Assembly (NCBI RefSeq): GCF_003063355.1
Contig: NZ_NESH01000001.1
Location: 496,001 to 560,000 of the forward strand
Reading direction: 5' to 3'
Source: Limnohabitans sp. Bal53
Lineage (GTDB): Bacteria > Pseudomonadota > Gammaproteobacteria > Burkholderiales > Burkholderiaceae_C
DNA length: 64,000 nucleotides
The position numbers and the translations under genes were made by a program. The notes under the pieces were generated by a model, which worked only from the letters and a program-made list of their open reading frames with translations, was not told where the DNA came from and ran no database searches. Each line of letters starts with the position of its first letter. Within the stretch, counting starts at the first letter, position 1. Below, piece by piece: positions 53,166 to 62,277 of this stretch.

Positions 53166-55218
53166 GAAGTGGTGTGCTGTCGTTCAGGTCCACCGCGATG
53201 GTCACCGGACCCGCAGGCAGGTTGTCCTCATCCTCGGCCTCTTGTTCGGCCTCGTCCGTGCCAGCGCCCTGGCCTTCAGCGTCCAAGTGCGCGATCACGG
53301 TGCCGCGCACATCCAGGGCCATCAGGTCCACATCGGCCAACTTGACGCGCACGCGTGCACCGCGTGGCAGATTGTTCGCACCCATGACGCTGAACATCAG
53401 CGGCAAGGTGTCGGCGCGCACCAGCCAGGCTCCGCCGCCCATTTCCTTGACCAGGCTGGCGTCCAGCTCCTCGAGGCTGTGCTGCTGCACATGGCGCAGC
53501 GTCCAGTAACGCTCCATGCTGGACTGCACGCCGTTGTAGGCGCTGTAGGCCGCGTCAAAACCGCTGATGATGGAAAACAACTCGGCGTCTTTGGGCTTGA
53601 AGGGCGCGGCCAGTGCAGCGGTGGCGCCATGCTTGGCGCAGGCGATGATTTGCCACTGGTTGACCAAGTCAGTGTAGCGGCGCAGCGGCGAGGTGCTCCA
53701 GGCGTAGCTGGGCACGCCAATGCCGGCGTGCGGCAGCGCCTTGGTGCCCATGCGCACTTTCACACCGGGCGCCAGACTGGCTTGGCTGCGGTAAATGCCG
53801 GGCACACCCAGCTGGGCCATCCACTGGCCCCAGGTGCTGTTGGCCAAGATCATGGCCTCGGCCACCATCAAATCAAGCGGCGCGCCGCGTTTGCGGGTGC
53901 CGATCACCACCGTCTCGTCACCCGTGGGCGGCGTGTCATTGCTGTCCCGCTCGAGCTTAAAGCTGTAGTCCGGGCGGTTGAAGTTTTCGGGCTTGCCGCG
54001 CACCACCTCTCGCCGCGCCTTGAGGGTTTGCGCCAGGCGCCAGTAAAACGCCAGGGTGTCGCGGCTCACGGGCACGTCTGCGTGGTCGCTCTGGTCTTCG
54101 CCCTCCAGCCATTCGCGGGTGATGCGATCGTCCAGTTGGTCGTGTCGCAGGTTGACCAAGATCGGCACCCGCTCCAGGCGTGTCTCGGCGCTTTGCACTT
54201 CCAGCGTGTCTTCACTAAAGGTGACGTACAGCGACACCGCCGGGCAGTCGCGCCCCTCGATCAAGGTGTAGGCCTGCACCACGCTGTCGGGCAACATGGT
54301 GATTTTGTAGCCAGGCATGTAGACGGTAGAGAGGCGGGCACGGCCGAGCTGGTCAATCGGACTGCCAGGGCTCAGGGCCAGGCCCGGTGCGGCAATGTGG
54401 ACGCCCACGGTGACCGTACCCGTGCCCAGACCCTGCAGCGACAGGGCGTCGTCGATTTCGGTGGTGTGCGAGTCGTCAATCGAAAAAGCCTGCACCGGGG
54501 CCAGCGGCAAGTCGTCGGTGATGGCCGGCGCTTGCAAAGGGGGAAAGCCCGTGCCCTTGGGGAACAGGTCGAACAGGAAACGCTGCCAATGGAAATCCCA
54601 AGCTGAGGCGATGGCCCCCGCGTTTTGCAGCAGGTCCAAAGGCGCGGTCTGGCTGCTCTTGCTGGCCTCGACCACGGCCTTGTATTCGGGCGTGTTCTTG
54701 TCAGGGCGAAACAGGATTTTGTAGAGCTGCTCTCGGATCGGCTCGGGGCAAGTGCCCGCCACCAGATCGGCCGACCAAGCCTCGATTTGAGCTTGGATCT
54801 GCTTTTTCTTTTCGATGGCCAGCAAGGCCTGTTGCACGATTTCGGCGGGGGCTTTGCGAAAGCGCCCCTTGGCACCACCCCGGCGGAAGTAATGCGGGGC
54901 TTCGTGCAAGCGCAGCAAAGCCGCCACCTGCTCGGTGGTGCTGGCGTTGGTGCTGAAATAGTCTTTGGCCAAGTCGCCAAAGCCGAACTCTTCGTCCGGG
55001 GCGCATTCGTAGGCCAGCTCCAACTCGATGGTTTGGCTCAAGGCGGCGGCATCACTCAGCAAAGCGGCCGGGGCCGGTTTGTCGAACCTGAGCATCATGT
55101 GGGCCGATTTGACCTTGACCCGTTTGCCGGAGTCGAGTTCGACCTGCGCAGAGGCCTCGGCTTCGGACATGATCCGACCGGCCATGAATTTGCCGGCATC
55201 TTCAAATAATACGTACAT
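53155..55218 (-). CDS. RNase II/RNase R family (RNB-domain) exoribonuclease
   Basis: The 687-residue protein has a central RNB domain whose active-site cluster reads SIDDSHTTEIDDALS (near 270-285), with the DxxxxxxIDD aspartates that bind two Mg ions. Downstream, RMGTKALPHAGIGVPSYAWSTSPLRRYTDLVNQWQ forms the RNA-channel end. The N-terminal part and the acidic tail (about 650-680, EAEQEAEDEDN) differ from E. coli RNase II and R and fit the Burkholderiales RNB subgroup. The ATG at 55218 gives the family start MYVLFEDAGKFMAGR. It degrades RNA 3' to 5'. Confidence 0.92.
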   Translation of the reverse strand: MYVLFEDAGKFMAGRIMSEAEASAQVELDSGKRVKVKSAHMMLRFDKPAPAALLSDAAALSQTIELELAYECAPDEEFGFGDLAKDYFSTNASTTEQVAALLRLHEAPHYFRRGGAKGRFRKAPAEIVQQALLAIEKKKQIQAQIEAWSADLVAGTCPEPIREQLYKILFRPDKNTPEYKAVVEASKSSQTAPLDLLQNAGAIASAWDFHWQRFLFDLFPKGTGFPPLQAPAITDDLPLAPVQAFSIDDSHTTEIDDALSLQGLGTGTVTVGVHIAAPGLALSPGSPIDQLGRARLSTVYMPGYKITMLPDSVVQAYTLIEGRDCPAVSLYVTFSEDTLEVQSAETRLERVPILVNLRHDQLDDRITREWLEGEDQSDHADVPVSRDTLAFYWRLAQTLKARREVVRGKPENFNRPDYSFKLERDSNDTPPTGDETVVIGTRKRGAPLDLMVAEAMILANSTWGQWMAQLGVPGIYRSQASLAPGVKVRMGTKALPHAGIGVPSYAWSTSPLRRYTDLVNQWQIIACAKHGATAALAAPFKPKDAELFSIISGFDAAYSAYNGVQSSMERYWTLRHVQQHSLEELDASLVKEMGGGAWLVRADTLPLMFSVMGANNLPRGARVRVKLADVDLMALDVRGTVIAHLDAEGQGAGTDEAEQEAEDEDNLPAGPVTIAVDLNDSTPLHAA

Positions 55219-55262
55219 GGTGGGATTTTCCCATGCCACCCGGCCATTCGGCCTGTCAGGCT

Positions 55263-55847
55263 TCAAGCCAGCTGCAGAAATTCAAGGATTTGCGGCAAGT
55301 GGTATTCAAAATCGCTCAGGGCGTGATCGCCGCCCTCGATCAGGCGCACTTGTCCAGACTGGTGGCAGGCCAGCATTTCGCGCCAGTCCAGCACCTCATC
55401 ACCCTTGGCGATGATGGCCAGCGTAGTGGGCAGTGTTAGTGGGGGCTGACTTTCAAGCACTTTGAGCTCTTGCACATAAGCGGGCTCAAAAAAGATGCTT
55501 TGCGCGGGGTCTTGCCAGACCGGGTGCTCGCCGATGTATCGCGCCAAATCGCGCGAAGGGTGCACGGCTGGGTTGATCAGCACCGCTGGGATGGCCAAGT
55601 GCGCCGAGAGCCATGCCGCATAAAAGCCCCCAAGCGAAGAACCCATGACCGCCATCTGCCCACGCGGCCAGGTGGCAGTGCCCTGCAGCAACAGGTCCAT
55701 GGCTTGGGCGGGCGATGCGGGCAACTGTGGGCACCACCAGGTCACACGGGGGTGCAGGGCTTGCACCCGCTGGGCCATGATTTGGGCCTTGGCCGATTGC
55801 GGCGACGACCGGAAACCATGCAAGTAAAGCAAATGGGTGGTGTGCAC
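55263..55847 (-). CDS. YqiA/YcfP-type alpha/beta-fold esterase
   Basis: The 194-residue small hydrolase has the N-terminal YLHGFRSSPQSAKA loop, nucleophile elbow GSSLGGFYAAWLS (Ser near residue 70), an acid in AKGDEVLDWRE and a base histidine in EGGDHALSDFE. This matches the YqiA/UPF0227-like esterase group. Start is GTG. It begins six bp after kup and precedes the RNB gene; all read on the minus strand. Confidence 0.88.
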   Translation of the reverse strand: MHTTHLLYLHGFRSSPQSAKAQIMAQRVQALHPRVTWWCPQLPASPAQAMDLLLQGTATWPRGQMAVMGSSLGGFYAAWLSAHLAIPAVLINPAVHPSRDLARYIGEHPVWQDPAQSIFFEPAYVQELKVLESQPPLTLPTTLAIIAKGDEVLDWREMLACHQSGQVRLIEGGDHALSDFEYHLPQILEFLQLA

Positions 55848-55853
55848 GGGGCT

Positions 55854-57743
55854 TCAGATTTCGATTTTCGAGCCCAGCTCAACCACCGCATTGGTGGGTA
55901 GGCTCAAAAACGCAGCCGCGCCGGAGGCGTTGTGGTGCATCTGGGCAAAGATTTTTTCACGCCAGGGCGCCATGCCGCCGCCGATGGTGGGGATCACGAT
56001 GTCGCGCGAGAGGAAGTAACTGGTCGTCATCGGATCGAGCTTGTAGCCCTCACCCCGGATTTTGGTCAAGGCCGTCGGCAAATCGGGGTTGTCCTTGAAA
56101 CCGTAGTTCACGATGACTTGCCAGCAATCATGTCCCAGCGGTGTCACATCCAGACGCTCTTGGGCATCGATGCGCGGCACTTCGTGGCTGCGCACGGTGA
56201 CAAACAGGTTGCGTTCGTGCAGCACTTTGTTGTGCTTCAAGTTGTGCAGCAAGGCGTTGGGCACATTGCCGGACTCGGCCGTGAGGAACACAGCCGTGCC
56301 CTCTACCCGTGTGGGCGGCGAAATGAACACGGCCTCCAGAAAATCCGTCAGGCGCAAGGCGTCCGAGCGCAAAGATTCGTTGAGCAAGCGGCGACCATCG
56401 TGCCAGGTCAGCATCAGGGTGAACACCGCCGTACCGATCAAGAGCGGGAACCAGCCGCCGTCGAGCAGCTTGAGCAGGTTGGACGCCCAAAATGCCAGAT
56501 CGACCACAAAGAAAAAGCCTGTGGCGCCGATGCACAGCGCCAGCGGCAGCTTCCAGGCGTAGCGGATCACAAAGAAGGTGAGCACGGTGGTGATCAGCAT
56601 GTCGGTGCACACCGCAATGCCGTACGCTGCAGCCAGGTTGCTCGACGACTTGAACATGACCACAGCCAGCACAATGGCGACAAACAGGCCCCAGTTGACA
56701 AAAGGCATGTAGATTTGACCCGTGTCGGTCTCGCTGGTGTGTTGCACCTGCAGGCGAGGCAGATAACCCAACTGAATGACCTGTTTGGTCACGCTGAACG
56801 CGCCGGAAATCAAGGCTTGCGAGGCGATCACCGTGGCCATGGTCGCCAGGCCCACCAGCGGCAGCAAGGCCCAGTCGGGGGCCATCATGAAGAAGGGGTT
56901 TTTGACGGCCTCGGGTTCGGCCAAGAGCAAAGCGCCCTGGCCGAAATAGTTCAATGTCAGACAAGGCATGACGACGCTGAACCAGGCCAGACGGATCGGT
57001 TTTTTACCGAAGTGCCCCATGTCGGCATACAGCGCTTCGCCACCCGTGACGCACAAGACCACCGCCCCCAAGATGATGAAAGTGGTGCCCGGGTTGTGCC
57101 ACATGAAGCCCAACGCATAGTGCGGGCTGATGGCCAGCAAAATTTCGGGGTGGTGGGCGATGTGCGACACGCCCAGCACCGCGATGGTGGCAAACCAGAC
57201 CAGGGTGATGGGGCCAAAGAACTTGCCGATGCCAGTCGTGCCGCGTTTTTGGACCCAGAACAAGCCAAACAGGATCACCAGCGTGAGCGGAATCACGTAC
57301 TTTTTGAAAGTGGGAGAAATGACCTCCAGGCCTTCGACTGCTGACAGCACCGAAATGGCGGGGGTGATCACCCCATCGCCATAAAAAAGGCAGGTGCCAA
57401 AAATGCCCACGATCAGCAAAACCTTACGCAGCTGTGGCCGATCTTTGACCGATTGCGAGGCCAGCGCCAGCATGGCCACCAACCCGCCCTCGCCATGGTT
57501 GTCAGCGCGCAGCACCAGCACCACGTACTTGACCGACACGATGGTGGTCAGTGTCCAAAAAAAGATCGAGAGGATGCCGTAGACGTTGTCGGGGGTGAAA
57601 GGCACATGGCCGGAGCCAAACACCTCTTTCATGGCATACAGCACGCTGGTGCCGATGTCGCCATAAACCACACCAATGGCCCCCAAAGTCAGGGCGGCAA
57701 GTGAAGAACGGGTAGAGGCCACACGAAGGGGCGGCACCCGCAT
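55854..57743 (-). CDS. kup: potassium uptake protein Kup
   Basis: Kup imports K+ with protons at low external K+. The 629-residue protein has about 12 membrane helices starting with [21 protein letters not shown], the family signature, then [20 protein letters not shown] and [21 protein letters not shown], and a C-terminal cytoplasmic domain (about 460-629) with the conserved [11 protein letters not shown] near 585. All features are intact and the length is normal. Confidence 0.96.
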   Translation of the reverse strand: MRVPPLRVASTRSSLAALTLGAIGVVYGDIGTSVLYAMKEVFGSGHVPFTPDNVYGILSIFFWTLTTIVSVKYVVLVLRADNHGEGGLVAMLALASQSVKDRPQLRKVLLIVGIFGTCLFYGDGVITPAISVLSAVEGLEVISPTFKKYVIPLTLVILFGLFWVQKRGTTGIGKFFGPITLVWFATIAVLGVSHIAHHPEILLAISPHYALGFMWHNPGTTFIILGAVVLCVTGGEALYADMGHFGKKPIRLAWFSVVMPCLTLNYFGQGALLLAEPEAVKNPFFMMAPDWALLPLVGLATMATVIASQALISGAFSVTKQVIQLGYLPRLQVQHTSETDTGQIYMPFVNWGLFVAIVLAVVMFKSSSNLAAAYGIAVCTDMLITTVLTFFVIRYAWKLPLALCIGATGFFFVVDLAFWASNLLKLLDGGWFPLLIGTAVFTLMLTWHDGRRLLNESLRSDALRLTDFLEAVFISPPTRVEGTAVFLTAESGNVPNALLHNLKHNKVLHERNLFVTVRSHEVPRIDAQERLDVTPLGHDCWQVIVNYGFKDNPDLPTALTKIRGEGYKLDPMTTSYFLSRDIVIPTIGGGMAPWREKIFAQMHHNASGAAAFLSLPTNAVVELGSKIEI

Positions 57744-57760
57744 GGGGCCGCTAAGCTGCG

Positions 57761-57784
57761 AAGAGGGCTATTGTGCGCCCTCTT
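57761..57784. promoter_or_regulatory. hairpin in the kup leader
   Basis: Perfect 8-bp arms (AAGAGGGC and GCCCTCTT) with an 8-base loop, ending 18 bp before the kup ATG. A T-run follows on the plus strand, where no gene ends, so as a terminator it would face the wrong way. A role in kup translation or transcription is possible. Confidence 0.35.
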
Positions 57785-57815
57785 TTTCCGCACTGTCACG
57801 GCTCATTTTTAGAAA

Positions 57816-57830
57816 TGTTGCAGTGCAACA
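57816..57830. promoter_or_regulatory. perfect palindrome between gshA and kup
   Basis: TGTTGCAGTGCAACA is a perfect 15-bp odd palindrome about 73 bp upstream of kup, sized like a repressor site. No regulator is assigned. Confidence 0.35.
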
Positions 57831-57856
57831 ACTGGTCGTTTGACCCGGGGCCCTCT

Positions 57857-59158
57857 TCAGTCGTAGACCTCGGCCTCAGGGTCGGTGGCTTCGAGCTCAT
57901 AACTGGCGGCCAACATGGCCAAGCGGCCAATCACGCCATACATGTAAAAGCGGTTGGGCACACTGGCGCCAGGTTTGACGCCGGGCTGGGGCAGGTGCGG
58001 GGTGTCGGCAAAGGCCAAAGGCACAAAGCTCGCGCCCGGGGCGTTGAGGTTCTCGTCCACACCGCGCTCGGCATGCACGCGGTAAAAGCCGCCCACCACA
58101 TAGCGGTCCATCATGTAGACCACCGGCTCGGCCACGGCGTCGTTGATGCGCTCATTGGTCAGCACGCCCTCCTGGATGATCACGTCGTTGACGGTCTGGC
58201 CGTCTTTGATGATGTTCATTTTGTTGCGGGTTTTGCGGTTCAAAGCATCCAAGTCAGACACATCACGCACCGTCATGATGCCCATGCCATAGGTGCCGTT
58301 GTCGGCTTTCACCACCACGAACGGTTTTTCGTTGATGCCGTATTCCTTGTACTTGCGCTTGATCTTGGTCAGCAGCGCGTCCACGTTGCTGCGCAGGCAG
58401 TCCATGCCGGTGCCTTCGGCAAAGTTCACATCGCCACACTGGCTGAACATCGGGTTGATCAGCCACGGGTCGATGCCCAGCAGCTTGCCAAAGCGCTTGG
58501 CCACCTCTTCGTAGCTCTGGAAATGCTTGGTCTTGCGGCGCACGCTCCAGCCCGCGTGCAGGGGCGGCAGCAAAAACTGCTCATGAAGCTCTTCCAGAAT
58601 GCCCGGAGCACCGGCCGACAGGTCGTTGTTGAGCAAGATGGTGCAGGGGTCGAAGTCTTTGAGGCCCAGGCGGTGCTGGCTGCGCACCACGGGTTCAAGC
58701 GTGACGCTTTCGCCGTTGGGCAATTCGATGGTGGTTGGCTCTTTGATCTCGGGGTTGATCGAGCCCATGCGCACATTCAGGCCCGCCATGTGGAAGATGC
58801 GCTGCAACTGCGCCACATTGGTCAGGTAAAAAGTGTTGCGGGTGTGGTTCTCGGGGATGATCAGCAGATTTTTGGCCTCAGGGCAGATCTTTTCGATGGC
58901 CGCCTGCGCCGCTTGCACCGCCAAGGGCAGCATCTCTGGCGTCAGGTTGTTCCAGCCGCCGGGGTAGAGGTTGGTGTCCACCGGGGCCAGTTTGAAGCCC
59001 GCGTTGCGGATGTCCACCGAGGTGTAGAACGGCGGAGTGTGTTCCATCCACTCCAGGCGGAACCAGCGCTCAATGGCGGGCATGGAGTCGAGGATGCGCT
59101 GCTCCAACTCATTGATGGGGCCATTCAGGGCGGTGATGAGGTGGGGAACCATGGGCAT
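57857..59158 (-). CDS. gshA: glutamate-cysteine ligase (betaproteobacterial/ferrooxidans type)
   Basis: GshA makes gamma-glutamylcysteine, the first step to glutathione. The 433-residue protein fits the subfamily first named in Acidithiobacillus ferrooxidans, not E. coli GshA. It has WMEHTPPFYTSVDIRNAGFK near 37, PVDTNLYPGGWNNL, INPEIKEPTTIELPNG and the ATP-grasp-like KPFVVVKADNGTYGMGIMTV near 285. The start at 59158 has AAAGGA upstream; a second ATG two codons in is possible. A sigma-70-like promoter lies upstream. Confidence 0.94.
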   Translation of the reverse strand: MPMVPHLITALNGPINELEQRILDSMPAIERWFRLEWMEHTPPFYTSVDIRNAGFKLAPVDTNLYPGGWNNLTPEMLPLAVQAAQAAIEKICPEAKNLLIIPENHTRNTFYLTNVAQLQRIFHMAGLNVRMGSINPEIKEPTTIELPNGESVTLEPVVRSQHRLGLKDFDPCTILLNNDLSAGAPGILEELHEQFLLPPLHAGWSVRRKTKHFQSYEEVAKRFGKLLGIDPWLINPMFSQCGDVNFAEGTGMDCLRSNVDALLTKIKRKYKEYGINEKPFVVVKADNGTYGMGIMTVRDVSDLDALNRKTRNKMNIIKDGQTVNDVIIQEGVLTNERINDAVAEPVVYMMDRYVVGGFYRVHAERGVDENLNAPGASFVPLAFADTPHLPQPGVKPGASVPNRFYMYGVIGRLAMLAASYELEATDPEAEVYD

Positions 59159-59190
59159 CCTTTATCGCGAAAATCAGATCAAAATTAAAA

Positions 59191-59220
59191 ATCATATGGG
59201 GCCGGCCTGCGCCATTGCAA
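59191..59220 (-). promoter_or_regulatory. sigma-70-type promoter for gshA
   Basis: On the minus strand TTGCAA (59215-59220), 18-bp spacer, TATGAT (59191-59196), about 33 bp before the gshA start. Confidence 0.5.
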
Positions 59221-59277
59221 GCGCCAACCGGACACTGTGCCAGCCGCTTGTGCGCCTGTGCACGGAAAGCGCGGCAC

Positions 59278-60558
59278 TCAGCCGCGCACCTCGCCTTCGC
59301 CCAACACCACGTACTTGAGCGAGGTCAGGCCTTCGATGCCCACCGGGCCACGGGCATGGAACTTGTCGGTGCTGATGCCAATTTCGGCACCCAGCCCGTA
59401 CTCGAAACCATCGGCAAAACGGGTGCTGGCGTTCACCATGACGCTGGCCGAGTCCACCTCGCGCAAAAAGCGCTGGGCGTGCATGTGGTCGCGCGTCAGG
59501 ATGGCGTCGGTGTGGTGGCTGCTGTAGTGGTTGATGTGGGCAATCGCCTCATCCACCCCCTCGACCACCTTGATGCTGATGATGGGCGCGAGGTATTCCT
59601 CGAACCAGTCTTGCTCGGTGGCGTCCTTGAGGTTGGCTTTGGCAATTTGACTCAAAATCGCCTTGGCCTTGGGGCAGCAGCGCATTTCAACCCCTTTGGC
59701 TGCGTAAATCGCGCCGATCTTGGGCAAAAATTCAGCGGCCACGCTGCGCGCCACCAGCAGACTCTCACTGGCGTTACAAGGACTGTACTTCTGGGTTTTG
59801 GCGTTGTCCGCCACTTTCACAGCCATGTCGATGTCGCACGGGTCGTCCACGTAGGTGTGGCAATTGCCGTCCAAATGCTTGATGACGGGCACTTTGGCTT
59901 CGGCGCTGATGCGCTCGATCAGGCCTTTGCCGCCTCGCGGAATCACCACATCAACAAACTGCGGCATGGTGATGAGCTGGCCCACCGCGGCGCGGTCGGT
60001 GGTTTGCACCAGTTGCACTGCATCTAAAGGCAGACCGCTCTCGGTCAACGCCTGCTGCACCAATTTGGCCAAGGCCTTGTTCGACTCAATCGCTTCAGAG
60101 CCGCCGCGCAGGATGCAGGCGTTGCCGCTTTTGATGGACAAACTGGCCGCTTCGATGGTCACATTGGGGCGGCTCTCGAAAATCATGCCGAACACGCCAA
60201 TCGGCACGCGCATCTGGCCCACACGGATGCCGCTCGGCACCTGCTTCATGCCGATGATCTCGCCGATCACATCGGGCATGGCCGCCAATTGCTCGCAGCC
60301 TTGGGCACAGGTCTCCAACACCTGGGGTGTGAGTTTCAAGCGGTCCACCATGGGCTCAGCCAGCCCGGCAGCGCGGGCGCGCTCCAAGTCTTTGGTATTG
60401 TCAGCTTGTAGAGCCTGAGTGTTCTCACGCAACAAGGCAGCCAAATGGCGCAAAGCCTGATTTTTGGTGGCCGCAGAGGCTTTGGCCATCAGCGCAGACG
60501 CTTTTTTGGCCTGTTGGCCCAAGGACTGCATGTGTTCAGCGGTGTTCATTTCGGTCAT
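59278..60558 (-). CDS. proA: glutamate-5-semialdehyde dehydrogenase (gamma-glutamyl phosphate reductase)
   Basis: ProA reduces gamma-glutamyl phosphate with NADPH in proline synthesis. From 60558 it has 426 residues. Family features are [52 protein letters not shown], the catalytic cysteine in [11 protein letters not shown], and the C-terminal [26 protein letters not shown] second ATG at 60549 is equally plausible; the frame extends 18 codons further upstream without similarity. It is downstream of holA with an 80-bp gap. Confidence 0.95.
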   Translation of the reverse strand: MTEMNTAEHMQSLGQQAKKASALMAKASAATKNQALRHLAALLRENTQALQADNTKDLERARAAGLAEPMVDRLKLTPQVLETCAQGCEQLAAMPDVIGEIIGMKQVPSGIRVGQMRVPIGVFGMIFESRPNVTIEAASLSIKSGNACILRGGSEAIESNKALAKLVQQALTESGLPLDAVQLVQTTDRAAVGQLITMPQFVDVVIPRGGKGLIERISAEAKVPVIKHLDGNCHTYVDDPCDIDMAVKVADNAKTQKYSPCNASESLLVARSVAAEFLPKIGAIYAAKGVEMRCCPKAKAILSQIAKANLKDATEQDWFEEYLAPIISIKVVEGVDEAIAHINHYSSHHTDAILTRDHMHAQRFLREVDSASVMVNASTRFADGFEYGLGAEIGISTDKFHARGPVGIEGLTSLKYVVLGEGEVRG

Positions 60559-60637
60559 GTGGCCATTTTCGCAGAAGCCAATGACGCTTTGGAGCCAACC
60601 TGCCATGTGCATGGGCAGTCATCGGACGCTGGTGCAA

Positions 60638-61690
60638 TCAACGCACGACGCAAAAACGCGAGAATCGCACAGCCAAGCGTTGCAGGGCCTGCCAGGGGTC
60701 GGTCGGCCAATCGGGCACTTTCAGGCCTTTGACGATCCCGTCGACCTGGTGGGCCGCTTGCAGCAGGCCATTCAAGCGGGCTTCGCTCATGCGTGGCAAC
60801 ACGCGCTCGAACAAGCGTTCGCGCGGGCCCCAAACGCGCTGCTCGCGCAGGGCCATGGGCAAGGGTTTGCCGGCGGTCATGGCGTCTTTCACGCGCTTCA
60901 TGGCACGAATGTCTTCTGCGAGGGTGTAGTGCACCAGCACAGCGGCCTCGCCCTCGGCCTGCAAGCCGTCGAGCATGCGCTGCACCCGGGCCACCTGGCC
61001 CGACAAGACCGATTCGGACAACTTGAACACGTCATAACGGGCCACATTGACCACGGCCGACTCGACCTGCGCTTGGCTGAGTTCGCCTGCTGGGTAGAGC
61101 AGGCCCAGTTTCTGGATCTCCTGGTGCGCAGCCAACAAATTGCCCTCCACGCGGTCGGCAAAAAACTGCAGCGTGCGTTGGCCCTCTTCGCCTGCGGCCA
61201 CGCTTTGGCCCTGCATTTGCAGGCGCTGGGCGATCCATTGAGGCAAGGCATTGCGCTCGACCGGGTCGGTGGCGATCAGCACGCCATGGTTTTCCAGGGC
61301 CGCAAACCAGGCCCCTTTGCGCGTGGCCGCGTCCAGTTTGGGCAGCATGACCAGGGTCAATGTGCTGTCATTGCCTTGGGTGGATGCAGCCATTTGCTGG
61401 ATGGCCGCGCTGCCCTCCTTGCCAGGCTTGCCCGAGGGAATGCGCACCTCCACGATTTGTTTGTCGGCAAACAGACTCAGCGAACCCCCTGCGGCCAGCA
61501 CCTCGCTCCAGTCGAAATGGGCCCCGGAGACGGTGTGCACACTGCGCTCGGTGTAGCCCTGCGCGCGTGCGCTGGCGCGGATGGCGTCGGCCGCCTCTTG
61601 CTGCATCAGGGGTTCGTCGCCGTGCAGGATGTACAGGCTGCGCAGGCCTTTTTGCAGGTGCGCACCGAGCTGGGGCAGGGCCAGTTGCAT
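60638..61690 (-). CDS. holA: DNA polymerase III delta subunit
   Basis: HolA opens the beta sliding clamp in the clamp loader. The 350-residue protein has the clamp-binding region near RSLYILHGDEPLMQQEA, a domain I with VEVRIPSGKPGKEGSAA, and a C-terminal helical collar domain (FKLSESVLSGQVARVQRMLDGLQAEGEAAVLV onward). The length is family-typical. It begins eight bp after lptE in the leuS-lptE-holA group. Confidence 0.93.
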   Translation of the reverse strand: MQLALPQLGAHLQKGLRSLYILHGDEPLMQQEAADAIRASARAQGYTERSVHTVSGAHFDWSEVLAAGGSLSLFADKQIVEVRIPSGKPGKEGSAAIQQMAASTQGNDSTLTLVMLPKLDAATRKGAWFAALENHGVLIATDPVERNALPQWIAQRLQMQGQSVAAGEEGQRTLQFFADRVEGNLLAAHQEIQKLGLLYPAGELSQAQVESAVVNVARYDVFKLSESVLSGQVARVQRMLDGLQAEGEAAVLVHYTLAEDIRAMKRVKDAMTAGKPLPMALREQRVWGPRERLFERVLPRMSEARLNGLLQAAHQVDGIVKGLKVPDWPTDPWQALQRLAVRFSRFCVVR

Positions 61691-61698
61691 GGCGCGTC

Positions 61699-62235
61699 TC
61701 AGGGTTGGGCTGTCGCCGCGGCACGCGGCTTGACCGCCGACAGTCGCCGCATGATCTGCTGCACGATGTCGGTCTGCATGTCACGGTACAGGGTGGCTTG
61801 CTCGATTTCCTTGGACAGCGCTGCGGTTTCGGTGAAACTCAGGTCACGTTGCTGGGCCAGCTCGACCGGTTCGATCAGCACCAGGCCTTGCGGCATGCGC
61901 AAACGGAACCGCACACGCAAGCGCAATTGCAGCTCGCGCACCTGGCCCGAGGCGTTCACGCCGACCACCGCCTGCTGGCGTTCTTCACTCAGAATGTCCA
62001 GTACCGCATCGGCTGTGGCCATTTGTGCGGGCTCGGTCAGCAGCGTGATGCGGCCCGTGCCCAGCAAGTTGCGGCGCAACTCCACACCCAAGGGCGAGCT
62101 GGTCGAAAAATTGGCGTACAGCGTTTTGAACGGGTAATCGCCCGCGCTGCGCAGCTGAAAGCCGCAGGCCGAGAGACCCACCAGCACAGGCCCAGCACCG
62201 AGCAACTGCCAACAGCGGCGGCGTGAAGTGTTCAT
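61699..62235 (-). CDS. lptE: LPS-assembly lipoprotein LptE
   Basis: LptE plugs the LptD barrel that inserts LPS in the outer membrane. The 178-residue protein has a lipoprotein signal ending in the lipobox LSAC (Cys near residue 24), then GFQLRSAGDYPFKTLYANF, the family start of the mature part. The ATG at 62235 gives a normal-length signal; an ATG ten codons earlier (62265) also exists but lengthens the signal. The position between leuS and holA is conserved. Confidence 0.92.
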   Translation of the reverse strand: MNTSRRRCWQLLGAGPVLVGLSACGFQLRSAGDYPFKTLYANFSTSSPLGVELRRNLLGTGRITLLTEPAQMATADAVLDILSEERQQAVVGVNASGQVRELQLRLRVRFRLRMPQGLVLIEPVELAQQRDLSFTETAALSKEIEQATLYRDMQTDIVQQIMRRLSAVKPRAAATAQP

Positions 62236-62277
62236 CACAGGGAGATCATCGGGGTGTGCGGGCATCAGTCCGTGGGC

